Assembly (NCBI GenBank): GCA_004011035.1
Contig: CP025734.1
Span: forward strand, 2,068,001 to 2,132,000
Direction: 5' to 3'
DNA from: Bdellovibrio sp. qaytius
GTDB taxonomy: Bacteria > Bdellovibrionota > Bdellovibrionia > Bdellovibrionales > Bdellovibrionaceae
DNA: 64,000 bases
Shown here: positions 8,302 to 17,255 of the stretch, piece after piece
Layout of the letters: every line of letters starts with the position of its first letter
How positions within the stretch are numbered: position 1 is the stretch's first letter
Notes under the pieces: model-generated
Told to the model about the DNA's origin: nothing
The model's input: only the letters and a program-made list of their open reading frames with translations
Database searches by the model: none
Translations under genes and position numbers: made by a program

Positions 8302-8981
8302 ACCGCAGCCTTTTTCGAATCACGCCATTTCGTATAAAGATAAACTAAGATCGCAATCGAGATCAGGCCTAACACCACAAATTTAAATTTGCGAAGGCCT
8401 CCTAAGATATCTTCTCCATAATGAGCTAAAATTAAAATCTGGGTCGGCACCGAAATAAGTGCTGCGATTCCATCTACCAAAGCAAACTTCCACGGCGAAA
8501 ACTTCACCATGCCGCAAGCCAAGTGACCTGGAAAGCGAATGCCCGGCGTAAAACGAAAAATACCGCAAGCCAGCGAGCCATACTTGTGCGTCCACTTTTC
8601 AATTCTTTTACGACCTTCACTAGAAATAATTCGCTTCACAGGGCTCCACTCAAAAACGCGTGAACCAAAATAGCGACCTATTCCATAAATTAAAAAGTCA
8701 GAACAAAACACCGCAAGAAATGCTACAAGTGCTGCGGTTGTTGGATGAACATGGGGTGCCCCAGGAAATGGTGGCGGATACTTATCGGGATTAGCACCCA
8801 TGTAAGCAAGAATACCCACAGACACCAACGTCACTTCTTCTGGAAGCGGAAGACCAACGGCAGATAACAACATCATCGCAACTAAGAAAAAATAAACCCA
8901 CCCCGGCTCATAAGCATAAGGGGTTAAGCATGTTAATTTGTCTGCGTTATCAAACAGACATTGCATGGTTTCTTGAATCAT
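8298..8981 (-). CDS. DedA-family membrane protein
   Basis: The 227-residue product is a multi-span membrane protein of the DedA/VTT family. The signature is visible in the order expected: the hydrophobic GLPLPEEVTL segment, a DFLIYGIGRYFG segment, and the FRFTPGIRFPGHLACG motif with the conserved Arg and Pro. DedA proteins are inner-membrane lipid transporters or scramblases needed for envelope homeostasis and the membrane potential. The C-terminus ends in a membrane span and a short basic tail. No partner gene is adjacent on the same strand. Confidence 0.85.
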   Translation of the reverse strand: MIQETMQCLFDNADKLTCLTPYAYEPGWVYFFLVAMMLLSAVGLPLPEEVTLVSVGILAYMGANPDKYPPPFPGAPHVHPTTAALVAFLAVFCSDFLIYGIGRYFGSRVFEWSPVKRIISSEGRKRIEKWTHKYGSLACGIFRFTPGIRFPGHLACGMVKFSPWKFALVDGIAALISVPTQILILAHYGEDILGGLRKFKFVVLGLISIAILVYLYTKWRDSKKAAV

Positions 8982-9057
8982 CTAGATATAATGAATCTAA
9001 AAGCATTCAAAGTTAAGGCCTTGAGTTAAATATATACAGTGTGCTATCTAAAAGCCC

Positions 9058-9930
9058 ATGCTTAAAAAAGAAACGCAAATCCACTCTCAAGGCTTCGAAT
9101 ATGGTGTTAAGCATTTTAACAGTCCAAAGTCCGGCGATTTAAGCGAAATTATTACCGATGTGCTAACACTTCCAACAGCAGATGTAGATTTCTTAATCCA
9201 ATTAGGAAGTGTTTATGTAAGTGGCAAACGCGCAGAAGTTGGCCAACAAGTCTTAGAAAATACGCACATTCGCGTTCACACAAAACCCAGAAGATATAAT
9301 GTGAATTACGATTGGAAGTCGCGCATCGTTTTCGAACACCAAGATTTCGTAGTACTCAACAAACCAAACAACATCCCCAGCCACCCGTCTGTTGATAATC
9401 AAATCGAAAATTCATTAACACAATTATCATTAGCGATCGGCAAAAAACTTTTCATCACACATAGATTAGACACATTAACCGAAGGCCTCATCGTCTACGG
9501 AAAAAACTCAGAATTCGTGAACGGCTTCAACATTCAATTACAAAAAAAATTAATCACAAAAAAATATGTCGCTTTAGTCGAAACCACTGAAAAGCTACCA
9601 AATCATTTAGTGCACTACATGGAACCCTCACCAAGAGCTCCAAAAAAAGTATCACAAGTAGCCACTGAGGGTTGGGATTTCTGCGAACTAAAAATCGAAC
9701 AGCAAAAAATTCTAGATCGCTACAGCTGGATCAAAATAAATTTATTAACAGGCCGAACTCATCAAATCAGATCACAAGTCAGCGAAGTCGGCGCGCCGAT
9801 AGTGGGCGACAAACAATACGGCAGCCAAATATTAGAAGATGAAAACAAAATAGCCCTAAGAGCCCAAGAAATCGAATTCCAATGGCAAAACCAAAGTCAT
9901 CACATAAAAATCTCAGAAGATTTCGAATAA
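9058..9930 (+). CDS. RluA-family RNA pseudouridine synthase
   Basis: The 290-residue product has an N-terminal segment resembling a degenerate S4 RNA-binding domain (about residues 40-80), then the RluA catalytic domain. The catalytic aspartate is in HRLDTLTEGL, and the conserved LLTGRTHQIR and VGDKQYG motifs follow. The enzyme isomerises uridine in rRNA or tRNA; the target base cannot be told from sequence. It is divergent from the DedA gene with a 76-base gap. Confidence 0.85.
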   Translation: MLKKETQIHSQGFEYGVKHFNSPKSGDLSEIITDVLTLPTADVDFLIQLGSVYVSGKRAEVGQQVLENTHIRVHTKPRRYNVNYDWKSRIVFEHQDFVVLNKPNNIPSHPSVDNQIENSLTQLSLAIGKKLFITHRLDTLTEGLIVYGKNSEFVNGFNIQLQKKLITKKYVALVETTEKLPNHLVHYMEPSPRAPKKVSQVATEGWDFCELKIEQQKILDRYSWIKINLLTGRTHQIRSQVSEVGAPIVGDKQYGSQILEDENKIALRAQEIEFQWQNQSHHIKISEDFE

Positions 9931-9955
9931 AAAAAAGCTAGCAAAGAGCTAGCTT
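9928..9955 (-). terminator. Rho-independent terminator of the minus-strand outer-membrane gene
   Basis: AAGCTAGC (9935-9942) pairs with GCTAGCTT (9948-9955) around a 5-base loop. Read on the minus strand the stem is followed by a long T-run. It lies 32 bases past the stop of the gene ending at 9988. Confidence 0.8.
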
Positions 9956-9987
9956 ACAAAAAAATAAAAATATTTAAAACACAGACT

Positions 9988-10923
9988 CTAGAACAGAGTC
10001 CCGCCAGTAAGTAAAGAATACGACATCTCATCATCTTTCTTAGCTAACAAATCCTGTTCACGTTGAAGACCAAGAGTAAAACTTAAATCTTTAATCGCGC
10101 GAATCTCTAAACCTATACGATAATCAAGAGCCGAACTTCTAAAAGTGGCTTGGTTATTCGCGCTAGAAGAATTCGACCAGCTCTCGATAAAGTTTAACGC
10201 AGGCTTAACAGCAAACATTTTAGATAAAGAGTATGACAATTCAGCGCCATGCTCAGAATCAGCTAATTTTGAAGTACGTATTTTGCCAGAAGAATTTAAG
10301 TAAGTCGTCGTACGTTGAAAGTAATATGCCGGTTTAGCATAGAACGTAACATCAGAGTATTGACCAAAAGCCCAACGTAAAGATTGCTCCATACGAAGAC
10401 GTGCAATCATACCTTCTTCTTTTGAACCATCAGAAGTTGGTAAGTATAAACGTGGAGCTAATTTGTAGCTCATTGAAGCCGGAAGTGATTCTTGAAATAA
10501 ATTAGAAAAACCAGCTACAAAAGAAAAGTCGCGAACGCGAGATCTGTCGTTGGTTTCTTTGCCTACGTTCGTTGTACCTTGCAAAGCATAACCAAAAGCT
10601 GGACGAGCCGAGATTTTGAAATCTTCAGAAATTTTATAGTTGAATGAAAGATATGAATCGAAAACATCAAAAGAAGAAAGCTGATCAGTTTGGTTACTTA
10701 AAGTTTGGCCACCAATGAAGTACCAAGTTACACCGAAGTTATTTCTTACTGGCTTGTCTTTTTCAACAACAGCTGTGTTTGTTCCCGCAGTTTCAGTGCC
10801 TTGAGATGCTAAAACCGGAGCGGCTACAGGCGCCTCCACTTTGATTTTCTTTTTAGAGCTTTGTGCATGAGCAATGCCCGTTACAAAAACAAGAGCTACG
10901 ATAAATAAGCCGTTTAACTTCAT
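9988..10923 (-). CDS. Probable outer-membrane beta-barrel protein
   Basis: I start this gene at the ATG at 10923 because GGGGGA stands just upstream and the product then opens with a signal peptide (MKLNGLFIVALVF to AHA, about 20 residues); an upstream in-frame ATG at 10962 would put 13 extra residues before it. After a Lys/Pro/Ala-rich linker the protein shows many short amphipathic beta strands with alternating aromatic residues, as in outer-membrane barrels. The C-terminus ends in Phe (GGTLF), a common barrel-insertion signal. No specific family is recognised. A strong terminator follows. Confidence 0.7.
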   Translation of the reverse strand: MKLNGLFIVALVFVTGIAHAQSSKKKIKVEAPVAAPVLASQGTETAGTNTAVVEKDKPVRNNFGVTWYFIGGQTLSNQTDQLSSFDVFDSYLSFNYKISEDFKISARPAFGYALQGTTNVGKETNDRSRVRDFSFVAGFSNLFQESLPASMSYKLAPRLYLPTSDGSKEEGMIARLRMEQSLRWAFGQYSDVTFYAKPAYYFQRTTTYLNSSGKIRTSKLADSEHGAELSYSLSKMFAVKPALNFIESWSNSSSANNQATFRSSALDYRIGLEIRAIKDLSFTLGLQREQDLLAKKDDEMSYSLLTGGTLF

Positions 10924-11027
10924 ATTTCCCCCAAAGTCTTCATGGAACAAGTTGCTGCACATATATCACACTGCAGTAAAACTTGTCTAAACTACCTTTA
11001 AAATCACGGGTCGATTAATGTCATAAC

Positions 11028-12191
11028 ATGGAAAAAATACAAACAATTTTTAAGATTCAATCAAGACTAACTATTATCGCTTTTATCTCTGTTTTAGCAG
11101 CTTTTGCTGGCTGTAAGAGCACAGAGACAAAAAGCACCGAAGCCCCTGCTGCAGCCAGTTCGGATATTATCCCGCAAGATCGCCTAGCTAAGGGCGCTGA
11201 CGAGATTTCAGTGATGACTTTTAATGTTGAGAACATGTTCGACAATGTTCACGACAAGGGCACAGAAGACTACCCTTATTTACCACGTGCGCAAAAAGGC
11301 ACGGCTGAAGTGGCCGAATATTGCAAAACTGTTAAATCTAAATTTTACCGCGACGAGTGTAATTTCAAAGACTGGAACGATGACTTTGTTAAATTCAAAC
11401 TTTCGCAAGTTGGAAAAACTATTAAATATCTTGAGCACGGCAACGGCCCTGACATTATCTTTATGGCTGAAGTTGAGAACATAAATATTTTAAATCAATT
11501 AGTTGATACACAATTGCAAGGCTTAGGCTATCAAACTCGCGTACTTATCGAGGGCCCCGACTTACGCGGCATCGACCCTGCGATTCTTTCTAAATTTCCG
11601 TTAAAAGGAAAACCCATTCTTCATATTATTCCGTACCATGACGACGATGCTGAACAATTAAAATACGCGAAACGTTCTCGTGGCGTTATCGAGGCGACTG
11701 TGATTTTACCGAATAAAAAAGAATTAACAGTTATGGCTGTACACTTTCCATCACAAGCTAATCCAACAGCTTGGAGAAAACAGGCTGTTGAATTCGTAAA
11801 AAACAAAATGGTTGAATACGAGAAAAAAGGTCGCGCTGTTATTGCTGGTGGCGACATGAACACGACGTCAACTGAAGAAGGCCGCAGTGGTTACTTTTCT
11901 AAAATCTTAAGCCAAGCAGGGCCGGTTTCTCACTTAGTGGGCTGCGATCACTGCAAAGGGTCTCATTACTATAAAGGTGAATGGTCATATTTAGATGTTA
12001 TTGTGTATGGAAACGGAATTTCTAAAGCCGGCTTAACGTTGATTCCTGAATCTATCCAAACTGTGATCACACCTGATAACAGTTATCATGGTTCGCCGCT
12101 TCGTTTTGACGACGAAAAAAAAGAGGGAGTTTCTGATCACTTCCCTCTTTACTCAAGACTTAAAATTTCGGCTGGTACTAAGAAAAAATAA
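11028..12191 (+). CDS. Lipoprotein of the endonuclease/exonuclease/phosphatase family
   Basis: The 387-residue product starts with a hydrophobic signal segment ending in a lipobox (AAFAGC, Cys at about residue 28), so it is probably lipid-anchored after export. The rest matches the EEP fold: MTFNVENMFD near residue 65, a catalytic Glu in FMAEVEN, AGGDMN with the metal-binding Asp and Asn, and the terminal SDHFPLYS with the Asp-His pair. EEP members cleave phosphodiester bonds in DNA, RNA or lipids. In this envelope location an extracytoplasmic nuclease is plausible, but the substrate is not determined. It is divergent from the outer-membrane gene. Confidence 0.8.
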   Translation: MEKIQTIFKIQSRLTIIAFISVLAAFAGCKSTETKSTEAPAAASSDIIPQDRLAKGADEISVMTFNVENMFDNVHDKGTEDYPYLPRAQKGTAEVAEYCKTVKSKFYRDECNFKDWNDDFVKFKLSQVGKTIKYLEHGNGPDIIFMAEVENINILNQLVDTQLQGLGYQTRVLIEGPDLRGIDPAILSKFPLKGKPILHIIPYHDDDAEQLKYAKRSRGVIEATVILPNKKELTVMAVHFPSQANPTAWRKQAVEFVKNKMVEYEKKGRAVIAGGDMNTTSTEEGRSGYFSKILSQAGPVSHLVGCDHCKGSHYYKGEWSYLDVIVYGNGISKAGLTLIPESIQTVITPDNSYHGSPLRFDDEKKEGVSDHFPLYSRLKISAGTKKK

Positions 12192-12202
12192 ATAGCAACT
12201 TA

Positions 12203-13144
12203 CTATCGTAAGTATCTAGTTAAATCTACACGAGGGCGCACGTTACATGCCTGCGCCTTCGAAGAAACGCCATCCATCGTTAATGATGAATCATCAAGTG
12301 TAACAATCGTTACAGGCAATTCAGCCGGCTGTTCGCCGATTTTAGTTTTGTTATCTTTTACGATTTTTAATTCGCCCGTAGCGCTAATACAAGCATCTAA
12401 TTTCACTTCAAGTGCTGATGAAATATCTTTTAAAGTGATCGCTCCAGAGCGAGCTCCAAGCATGCGAGCATTGATTCTTACAGCTGTTACTTTCACAGCT
12501 TGGTCTAACATTTCTTTAGAACCATCCCATGAAAACTCTAATTTAATTTGAGTGTTTGCATAAGCTGTCGTGTTTTTTGCTAAACCTAATTCTTCAGTTT
12601 TTTCGATTGTTAAAATATATGATTTTTCGCGAACACCTTTAGTGATAACTAAGCGGTCGTTCATGTTATTTGAAGAAACAAACGCACCTTTTGCAGTGGC
12701 ATCAGTGAAATGTTTTGTTTCAAGTTTTGTGTTTTCAGATTTCAACACTAATAAAGTCAATTTACCGTCTTGATTTAATTCTTGTTTTTCAATCGTGTAA
12801 CTTACACGACTTGAAAATTGACCGGTTTGTGTGCCTTCTAGATGCTTGCCTGTAGTTACATCTAAAATGTCAGTTTCGAATTGATCATCATTTGTTGCTA
12901 AGTTTTGAACTTTTGCATAATCAGCATTAATCACTGCTTTAACTAAAGCTAAGCCTTCAAAGGCGCGATCTAAACTGACAGCTAAGAATCTTGCTGATTC
13001 TTTTTTATCGCTTTCGATATTTACTGATTGAGCTGTTACTAATGCGTTGGCTGCAGACTGAATTTTATCGTCTTTAGGCGCACACGAAAATAACGATGCG
13101 GAAATGATTACAGTTGAAAGAGCTAAAACAAATTGATTTTTCAT
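12203..13144 (-). CDS. Hypothetical lipoprotein, 313 residues
   Basis: The product has a signal peptide ending in a lipobox (ASLFSC, Cys at about residue 21) followed by charged residues, so it is probably an exported lipoprotein. The remainder looks beta-rich, with no recognised domain. The start ATG lies after a run of G on the coding strand (GGGGGATT) that can serve as ribosome binding site. It converges with the EEP lipoprotein, 11 bases between stops, where a short 6-base hairpin (ACTTAC/GTAAGT) may act as a weak shared terminator. Confidence 0.7.
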   Translation of the reverse strand: MKNQFVLALSTVIISASLFSCAPKDDKIQSAANALVTAQSVNIESDKKESARFLAVSLDRAFEGLALVKAVINADYAKVQNLATNDDQFETDILDVTTGKHLEGTQTGQFSSRVSYTIEKQELNQDGKLTLLVLKSENTKLETKHFTDATAKGAFVSSNNMNDRLVITKGVREKSYILTIEKTEELGLAKNTTAYANTQIKLEFSWDGSKEMLDQAVKVTAVRINARMLGARSGAITLKDISSALEVKLDACISATGELKIVKDNKTKIGEQPAELPVTIVTLDDSSLTMDGVSSKAQACNVRPRVDLTRYLR

Positions 13145-13265
13145 AAGCCTAATCCCCCAAAAACGATTGCGGTTAAAGCTATACCGCAGTTCGAAAAAAA
13201 GGTCATAAGAATATATGTATTAACAGTTTCTTAAAGAAACCTTGAAAAAAGTACCCAAAATCAGG

Positions 13266-13757
13266 CTAAGAATGAAGCTCACGACTTGTGCTGATCTCGT
13301 TCCAAAACCAATTTAAATGGGGGTCTTGTGATATGAACTCATTGATTGGCTTAGAGTTTAATTTAAGACGTAAACGCAAGAAACTCTCTAAATCATCAAA
13401 ACCCGGACCGATTGTTACTACGTTTAAAGTATCGATCGTAGATAGCTTTTGAAAAACTTGAGTAAGTTCATTGAAGTGACAGTAGTCTTTACGTTTTAAA
13501 ATTAAATCAGGCTCAATACCGTTTTTCATCCAACGACGAAACAACGCGTTTTGTAAAATTGATTTTAAATGAGCCTTTTGATGATAATTTAAGGCGCGGT
13601 AGGCCGAAGTTTCATTCATCGCCATAAACAAGTCGCAGCTGATAAATTCGTCGCTTGATTTTCTTAATGACTCAATAACTTCTGGGATCCGAAGAAGTGA
13701 TCTTCGAATCAAACAATCGTCAATGAGTGCTCCATCCGTGAAGTAGATGACCGTCAT
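13266..13757 (-). CDS. Hypothetical protein, 163 residues
   Basis: I do not recognise this protein. It has no signal peptide or membrane span. The first residues (MTVIYFTDG) suggest a buried beta strand; the middle is helical and basic, and a GPGFDDLESFLRLRL segment lies near residue 120. It looks like a small cytoplasmic alpha/beta protein. It is divergent from gspC with a 155-base gap, so it is not part of the secretion operon. The ATG start and the coding bias support it as real. Confidence 0.6.
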   Translation of the reverse strand: MTVIYFTDGALIDDCLIRRSLLRIPEVIESLRKSSDEFISCDLFMAMNETSAYRALNYHQKAHLKSILQNALFRRWMKNGIEPDLILKRKDYCHFNELTQVFQKLSTIDTLNVVTIGPGFDDLESFLRLRLKLNSKPINEFISQDPHLNWFWNEISTSRELHS

Positions 13758-13912
13758 AGTCCTCGCTCGCTAGATCTTAGGTTAGAGTACCAAAGTCTAA
13801 ATTGCTAGCCCTTGATCTTAAATCACAACCTAGGTCTAGAGTTAATCTTATACTCGTTAATCACTTACGTCGAGAGTTCTTATGTTGATATGCTGAACAC
13901 TGGAAATCGACT

Positions 13913-14839
13913 ATGAAAAAATTGAACGCGCAACAACGAAACGTCATTCAAAAATGGGCTCTTTACGGGCTATTACTTTTCATTGGCTTCACTGCAGCCG
14001 ATTTGGGAATCATTTATGTGCGAGAATATTTTATTCCGCAATCTGCTCCTCCTAAAAAAGCTCCTAAACAACAAGCGTCAGGATATGTCGACCGTAGTCA
14101 ATATTCTGCAATTACAAATAGAAATTTATTTTCGTCATCAGGCACAATTCCTGATGCGCTTGCTCAGGTCAATGCTGTGCAAGATGGTCAAAAACACGAA
14201 GATGTTCCTGTACAATCAAATTTACCTTTAGTGTTAGTCGGCACACTTGTTCACACTGATCCTTCTAAATCGGTAGCGGCCATTGAAGTCAAATCAAAAA
14301 ATATGTCTGGCTCATATATGGTGGGCGCAGAAATTGAAAACATGGCTAAGGTTGAAAAAGTTGAACGTGGCATTGTGTATTTCAGAAATTTAAATAACGG
14401 CGCTTTAGAATACATCGAATTAAATCGCGGCAATTCTAAAGTAAGCTTCGATTCGCAAAAAGCAGCGGCTGGCCCAGTTAAGGCTGGCGGTAAAGAAATT
14501 CAATCTGTTGGTAATAATACATTTCGCGTTAAACGTGCTGACCTTAATAAATACTTAAATGATTTATCTGGCTTATTGATGCAAGCGCGCGCTCTTCCTA
14601 ACCGTGACAAAGACACTGGCGAAATTAATGGTTACCGTTTAGTTGATTACCAACCAGGTTCGATCTTTGAACAAATGGGCTTACCACGCGGCACTTTAAT
14701 TAAGTCTGCTGGTGGCGAACCTGTGAATAGCATTCAAAGTGCTATGGAAATGTTTAATAAATTAAAAAAAGAAAGCAAAGTTAAATTAGGTGTTGAGGTC
14801 AATGGATCAGACACTGAGTATAACTATGAAATTCAATAA
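13913..14839 (+). CDS. gspC: Type II secretion protein GspC
   Basis: The 308-residue product has one N-terminal membrane span (about residues 14-35), a Pro/Lys-rich linker, a beta-rich homology region (about 95-165) and a C-terminal PDZ-like domain (about 195-308) with the LVDYQPGSIFEQMGLPRG motif. This is the usual GspC layout. GspC links the inner-membrane platform to the secretin through its homology region and may bind substrate through the PDZ domain. It is the first gene of the operon; gspD begins 8 bases after its stop. Confidence 0.9.
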   Translation: MKKLNAQQRNVIQKWALYGLLLFIGFTAADLGIIYVREYFIPQSAPPKKAPKQQASGYVDRSQYSAITNRNLFSSSGTIPDALAQVNAVQDGQKHEDVPVQSNLPLVLVGTLVHTDPSKSVAAIEVKSKNMSGSYMVGAEIENMAKVEKVERGIVYFRNLNNGALEYIELNRGNSKVSFDSQKAAAGPVKAGGKEIQSVGNNTFRVKRADLNKYLNDLSGLLMQARALPNRDKDTGEINGYRLVDYQPGSIFEQMGLPRGTLIKSAGGEPVNSIQSAMEMFNKLKKESKVKLGVEVNGSDTEYNYEIQ

Positions 14840-14847
14840 AGAGGTAT

Positions 14848-17247
14848 ATGATGGCCTTTAGAAGAAGTCTGTTAACAACAGCTGTTCTTACAAGTTTTTT
14901 AGCTTCACAATTAACAGGAAGTTATTGTTTTGCTCAGTTTGAGGATTTTCCTCCTCCACCGCCTATTGATGATTTCGCGGCTCCGAGTGTTGGTGATATT
15001 CCGCCTCCTCCACCGCCAACAAATAATACAGCTCCGCCTCCAGTAAATAATTTTGGTGGCACTCCTCGTGGTAACAACGCGGGTTCTGCAAAAACGGGCA
15101 CTGCAAACGCAGGTGTCGCAAATTCTGCTCCGGCTAAAGTGATTACGGCTAAAGGAACTAAATCAACAGTCTTATCTGATAAACAGCGTGAGAAATTTTC
15201 TAAAGCAGGCCCAGAAGATATTACTTCTGAAAACTTTCCTGAAACGATTGAATCTTTCGATTTTCCAAACGTTGATATCACAGACATTATTAAAGCGATT
15301 TCTGAATTAACCGGAAAAAACTTTATTATCGATTCAACTGTTCGTGGTAAAATCACGATCATCGCGCCTTCTAAAATTACAGTTGCTGAAGCTTACAAAG
15401 CTTTCTTATCATCATTAGCGATCAATGGTTTTACGATTGTTCCTTCTGGTGGTTTCTTAAAAATTAGAAATGCAAGATCAGCCCAACGTGATGGTATCGA
15501 TATCTATTCTGGTTCGTACTACCCGAACGCCGATCAAATGATTACTAAAGTTGTGCATTTAAAACATATTTCTGCTGAGACTTTAAAACAGCAATTGGGT
15601 CGCTTATTAAATTCATCTTACGGTGAGATTGAAGCCTACCCGCAAACAAATTCAATGATCATTTCAGATTTCGGATCATCTATCGACCGTATCATGAAGA
15701 TCATTAATCAATTAGATGTTCCGGGGTTTGAAGAGCAATTAGAAGTTGTTGGTATTAAATACGCAAAATCTAAAGACATCGCTGATCTTATCGATAAAAT
15801 TGTAAATAAAGGCCAAAAGCCTGCGAACACGGGTGGATTTAATGCGGGCGTTCCCCGTTTTAGTTCAAACTCTGGTTCAGGCGGAAAATCTGGCGGAGCC
15901 GCTTCGTTTTTAGTTTTTCCTGATGATAGAACAAATTCTTTAATCATCGTTGGTAACCGTCCGGGTATCGCGCGTGTTAAAAGATTAGTTGCGCAATTAG
16001 ATTTTAAAGTTCGCGCCGAAGATCAAGGCGGAGTTTATGTTTATTATGTAAAGCATGGAAATGCTGAAGATATCGCAAAAACTTTATCTGAAGTTGCTAA
16101 AGAATCTGCGCCGAAAGCTGCTCCATCTGGAGGTTTCGGTTTTCAAGCGCAAGGCCAAGCTGCTGTTCGCGAAGGTTTATTTGGCGGCGAAGTTTCAATT
16201 AAGTCAGATAAAAATACAAATTCATTAGTTGTAAGTGCTAGCAAGCAAGATTACGAAAAAGTTTTATCAATTTTAAATAAATTAGATATTCCACGTGATC
16301 AAGTTTTCGTTGAAGCGATCATTATGGAGATGAATTTAACTGACGGTATGGAATCTGGCGGTGGTTTAGTTCAATTCGGTAAAGATGGTGGCAAAGCCGG
16401 CTTTGCATCGAGTGATGCTGACTTATCGGCTGTGTTGAATCCACTATCTGGTGCAGGCTCTGCGATCTTAGGCTTCTCATCGGGTAAAGTGACTGTTCCA
16501 AAAGATATCACGAACCCGACTGGTGGAAGCATCGAGATCCCTTCATTACTTGGTTACTTAAAATTCGTAAAACAATTTGGTAAAACAAATATCTTATCTA
16601 CTCCACAAATTATTGCGACAGATGCACAAACTGCAACTATCGAAGTGGGCGATAAAGTTGTAACTCGTAATATCGTAACTCCAGGAACAAATGGTGCGCC
16701 TTCGCAATCATCTCCTGAGTTTGGTGATGCGACGATCAAAATGGAAATCAAACCGTTTATCTCTCCAACATCGAATTCAATTCGTATGGAATTTAAACAA
16801 ACAATCAATCAATTATCGAGTGTACAAGTTCCTGCGAACTTTGCCGGATCGGTTCAACCACTTGCGACGCGCTCTATTAATACTAATGTAGTATTAAACA
16901 ATGGGGACACTGCGGTAATTGGTGGATTGATGAAAGATGAAGATTCAGAAGAAGTGAGAAAGGTTCCTATTTTAGGAGACTTACCTATCTTAGGATGGTT
17001 CTTCAAATCTAAAAAATCAACTAAACGTAAAGTGAATATGTTGGTGTTCTTATCACCAAAAATTATTCGTAGTCCGCAAGACTCGCAAAATCTGTTAACC
17101 TACAAAACAGATGAACGCTTACGCTTCTTAAAACAAAATGGTGGTAAAGATCCTTATGGATCAACTATCGATAAAGTTTTAAAACGCGACCGTGTTCCGC
17201 AATCAGTTGGCACAGCTCAACCTGTACAGCCCGTGATTAAGAAATAA
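14848..17247 (+). CDS. gspD: Type II secretion secretin GspD
   Basis: The 799-residue product is the outer-membrane secretin. It has a signal peptide (about 1-29), then an unusual Pro-rich stretch (about 31-70, repeated PPPP runs) and a Gly/Ala/Thr-rich linker before the N0 domain, whose core begins at about residue 135 (FDFPNVDI). Several N domains follow, with a Gly/Ser-rich insertion near residues 325-350. The C-terminal secretin domain has the conserved VPILGDLPILGWFF motif. A dodecamer or pentadecamer of GspD forms the exit channel. No pilotin gene is seen nearby. It lies between gspC and gspE. Confidence 0.95.
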   Translation: MMAFRRSLLTTAVLTSFLASQLTGSYCFAQFEDFPPPPPIDDFAAPSVGDIPPPPPPTNNTAPPPVNNFGGTPRGNNAGSAKTGTANAGVANSAPAKVITAKGTKSTVLSDKQREKFSKAGPEDITSENFPETIESFDFPNVDITDIIKAISELTGKNFIIDSTVRGKITIIAPSKITVAEAYKAFLSSLAINGFTIVPSGGFLKIRNARSAQRDGIDIYSGSYYPNADQMITKVVHLKHISAETLKQQLGRLLNSSYGEIEAYPQTNSMIISDFGSSIDRIMKIINQLDVPGFEEQLEVVGIKYAKSKDIADLIDKIVNKGQKPANTGGFNAGVPRFSSNSGSGGKSGGAASFLVFPDDRTNSLIIVGNRPGIARVKRLVAQLDFKVRAEDQGGVYVYYVKHGNAEDIAKTLSEVAKESAPKAAPSGGFGFQAQGQAAVREGLFGGEVSIKSDKNTNSLVVSASKQDYEKVLSILNKLDIPRDQVFVEAIIMEMNLTDGMESGGGLVQFGKDGGKAGFASSDADLSAVLNPLSGAGSAILGFSSGKVTVPKDITNPTGGSIEIPSLLGYLKFVKQFGKTNILSTPQIIATDAQTATIEVGDKVVTRNIVTPGTNGAPSQSSPEFGDATIKMEIKPFISPTSNSIRMEFKQTINQLSSVQVPANFAGSVQPLATRSINTNVVLNNGDTAVIGGLMKDEDSEEVRKVPILGDLPILGWFFKSKKSTKRKVNMLVFLSPKIIRSPQDSQNLLTYKTDERLRFLKQNGGKDPYGSTIDKVLKRDRVPQSVGTAQPVQPVIKK

Positions 17248-17255
17248 GGACTGCA

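Noticed and set aside
9020-9050. TTGAGT and TATCTA with an 18-base spacer before the RluA-family gene
   Set aside because: The putative -10 is only about 11 bases from the start codon, so the transcript would be leaderless; evidence too weak to call.
14934-15362. 142-codon minus-strand open frame
   Set aside because: It is the reverse of the proline- and glycine-rich start of gspD; Gly runs come from reversed Pro codons. The secretin frame is clearly the coding one.
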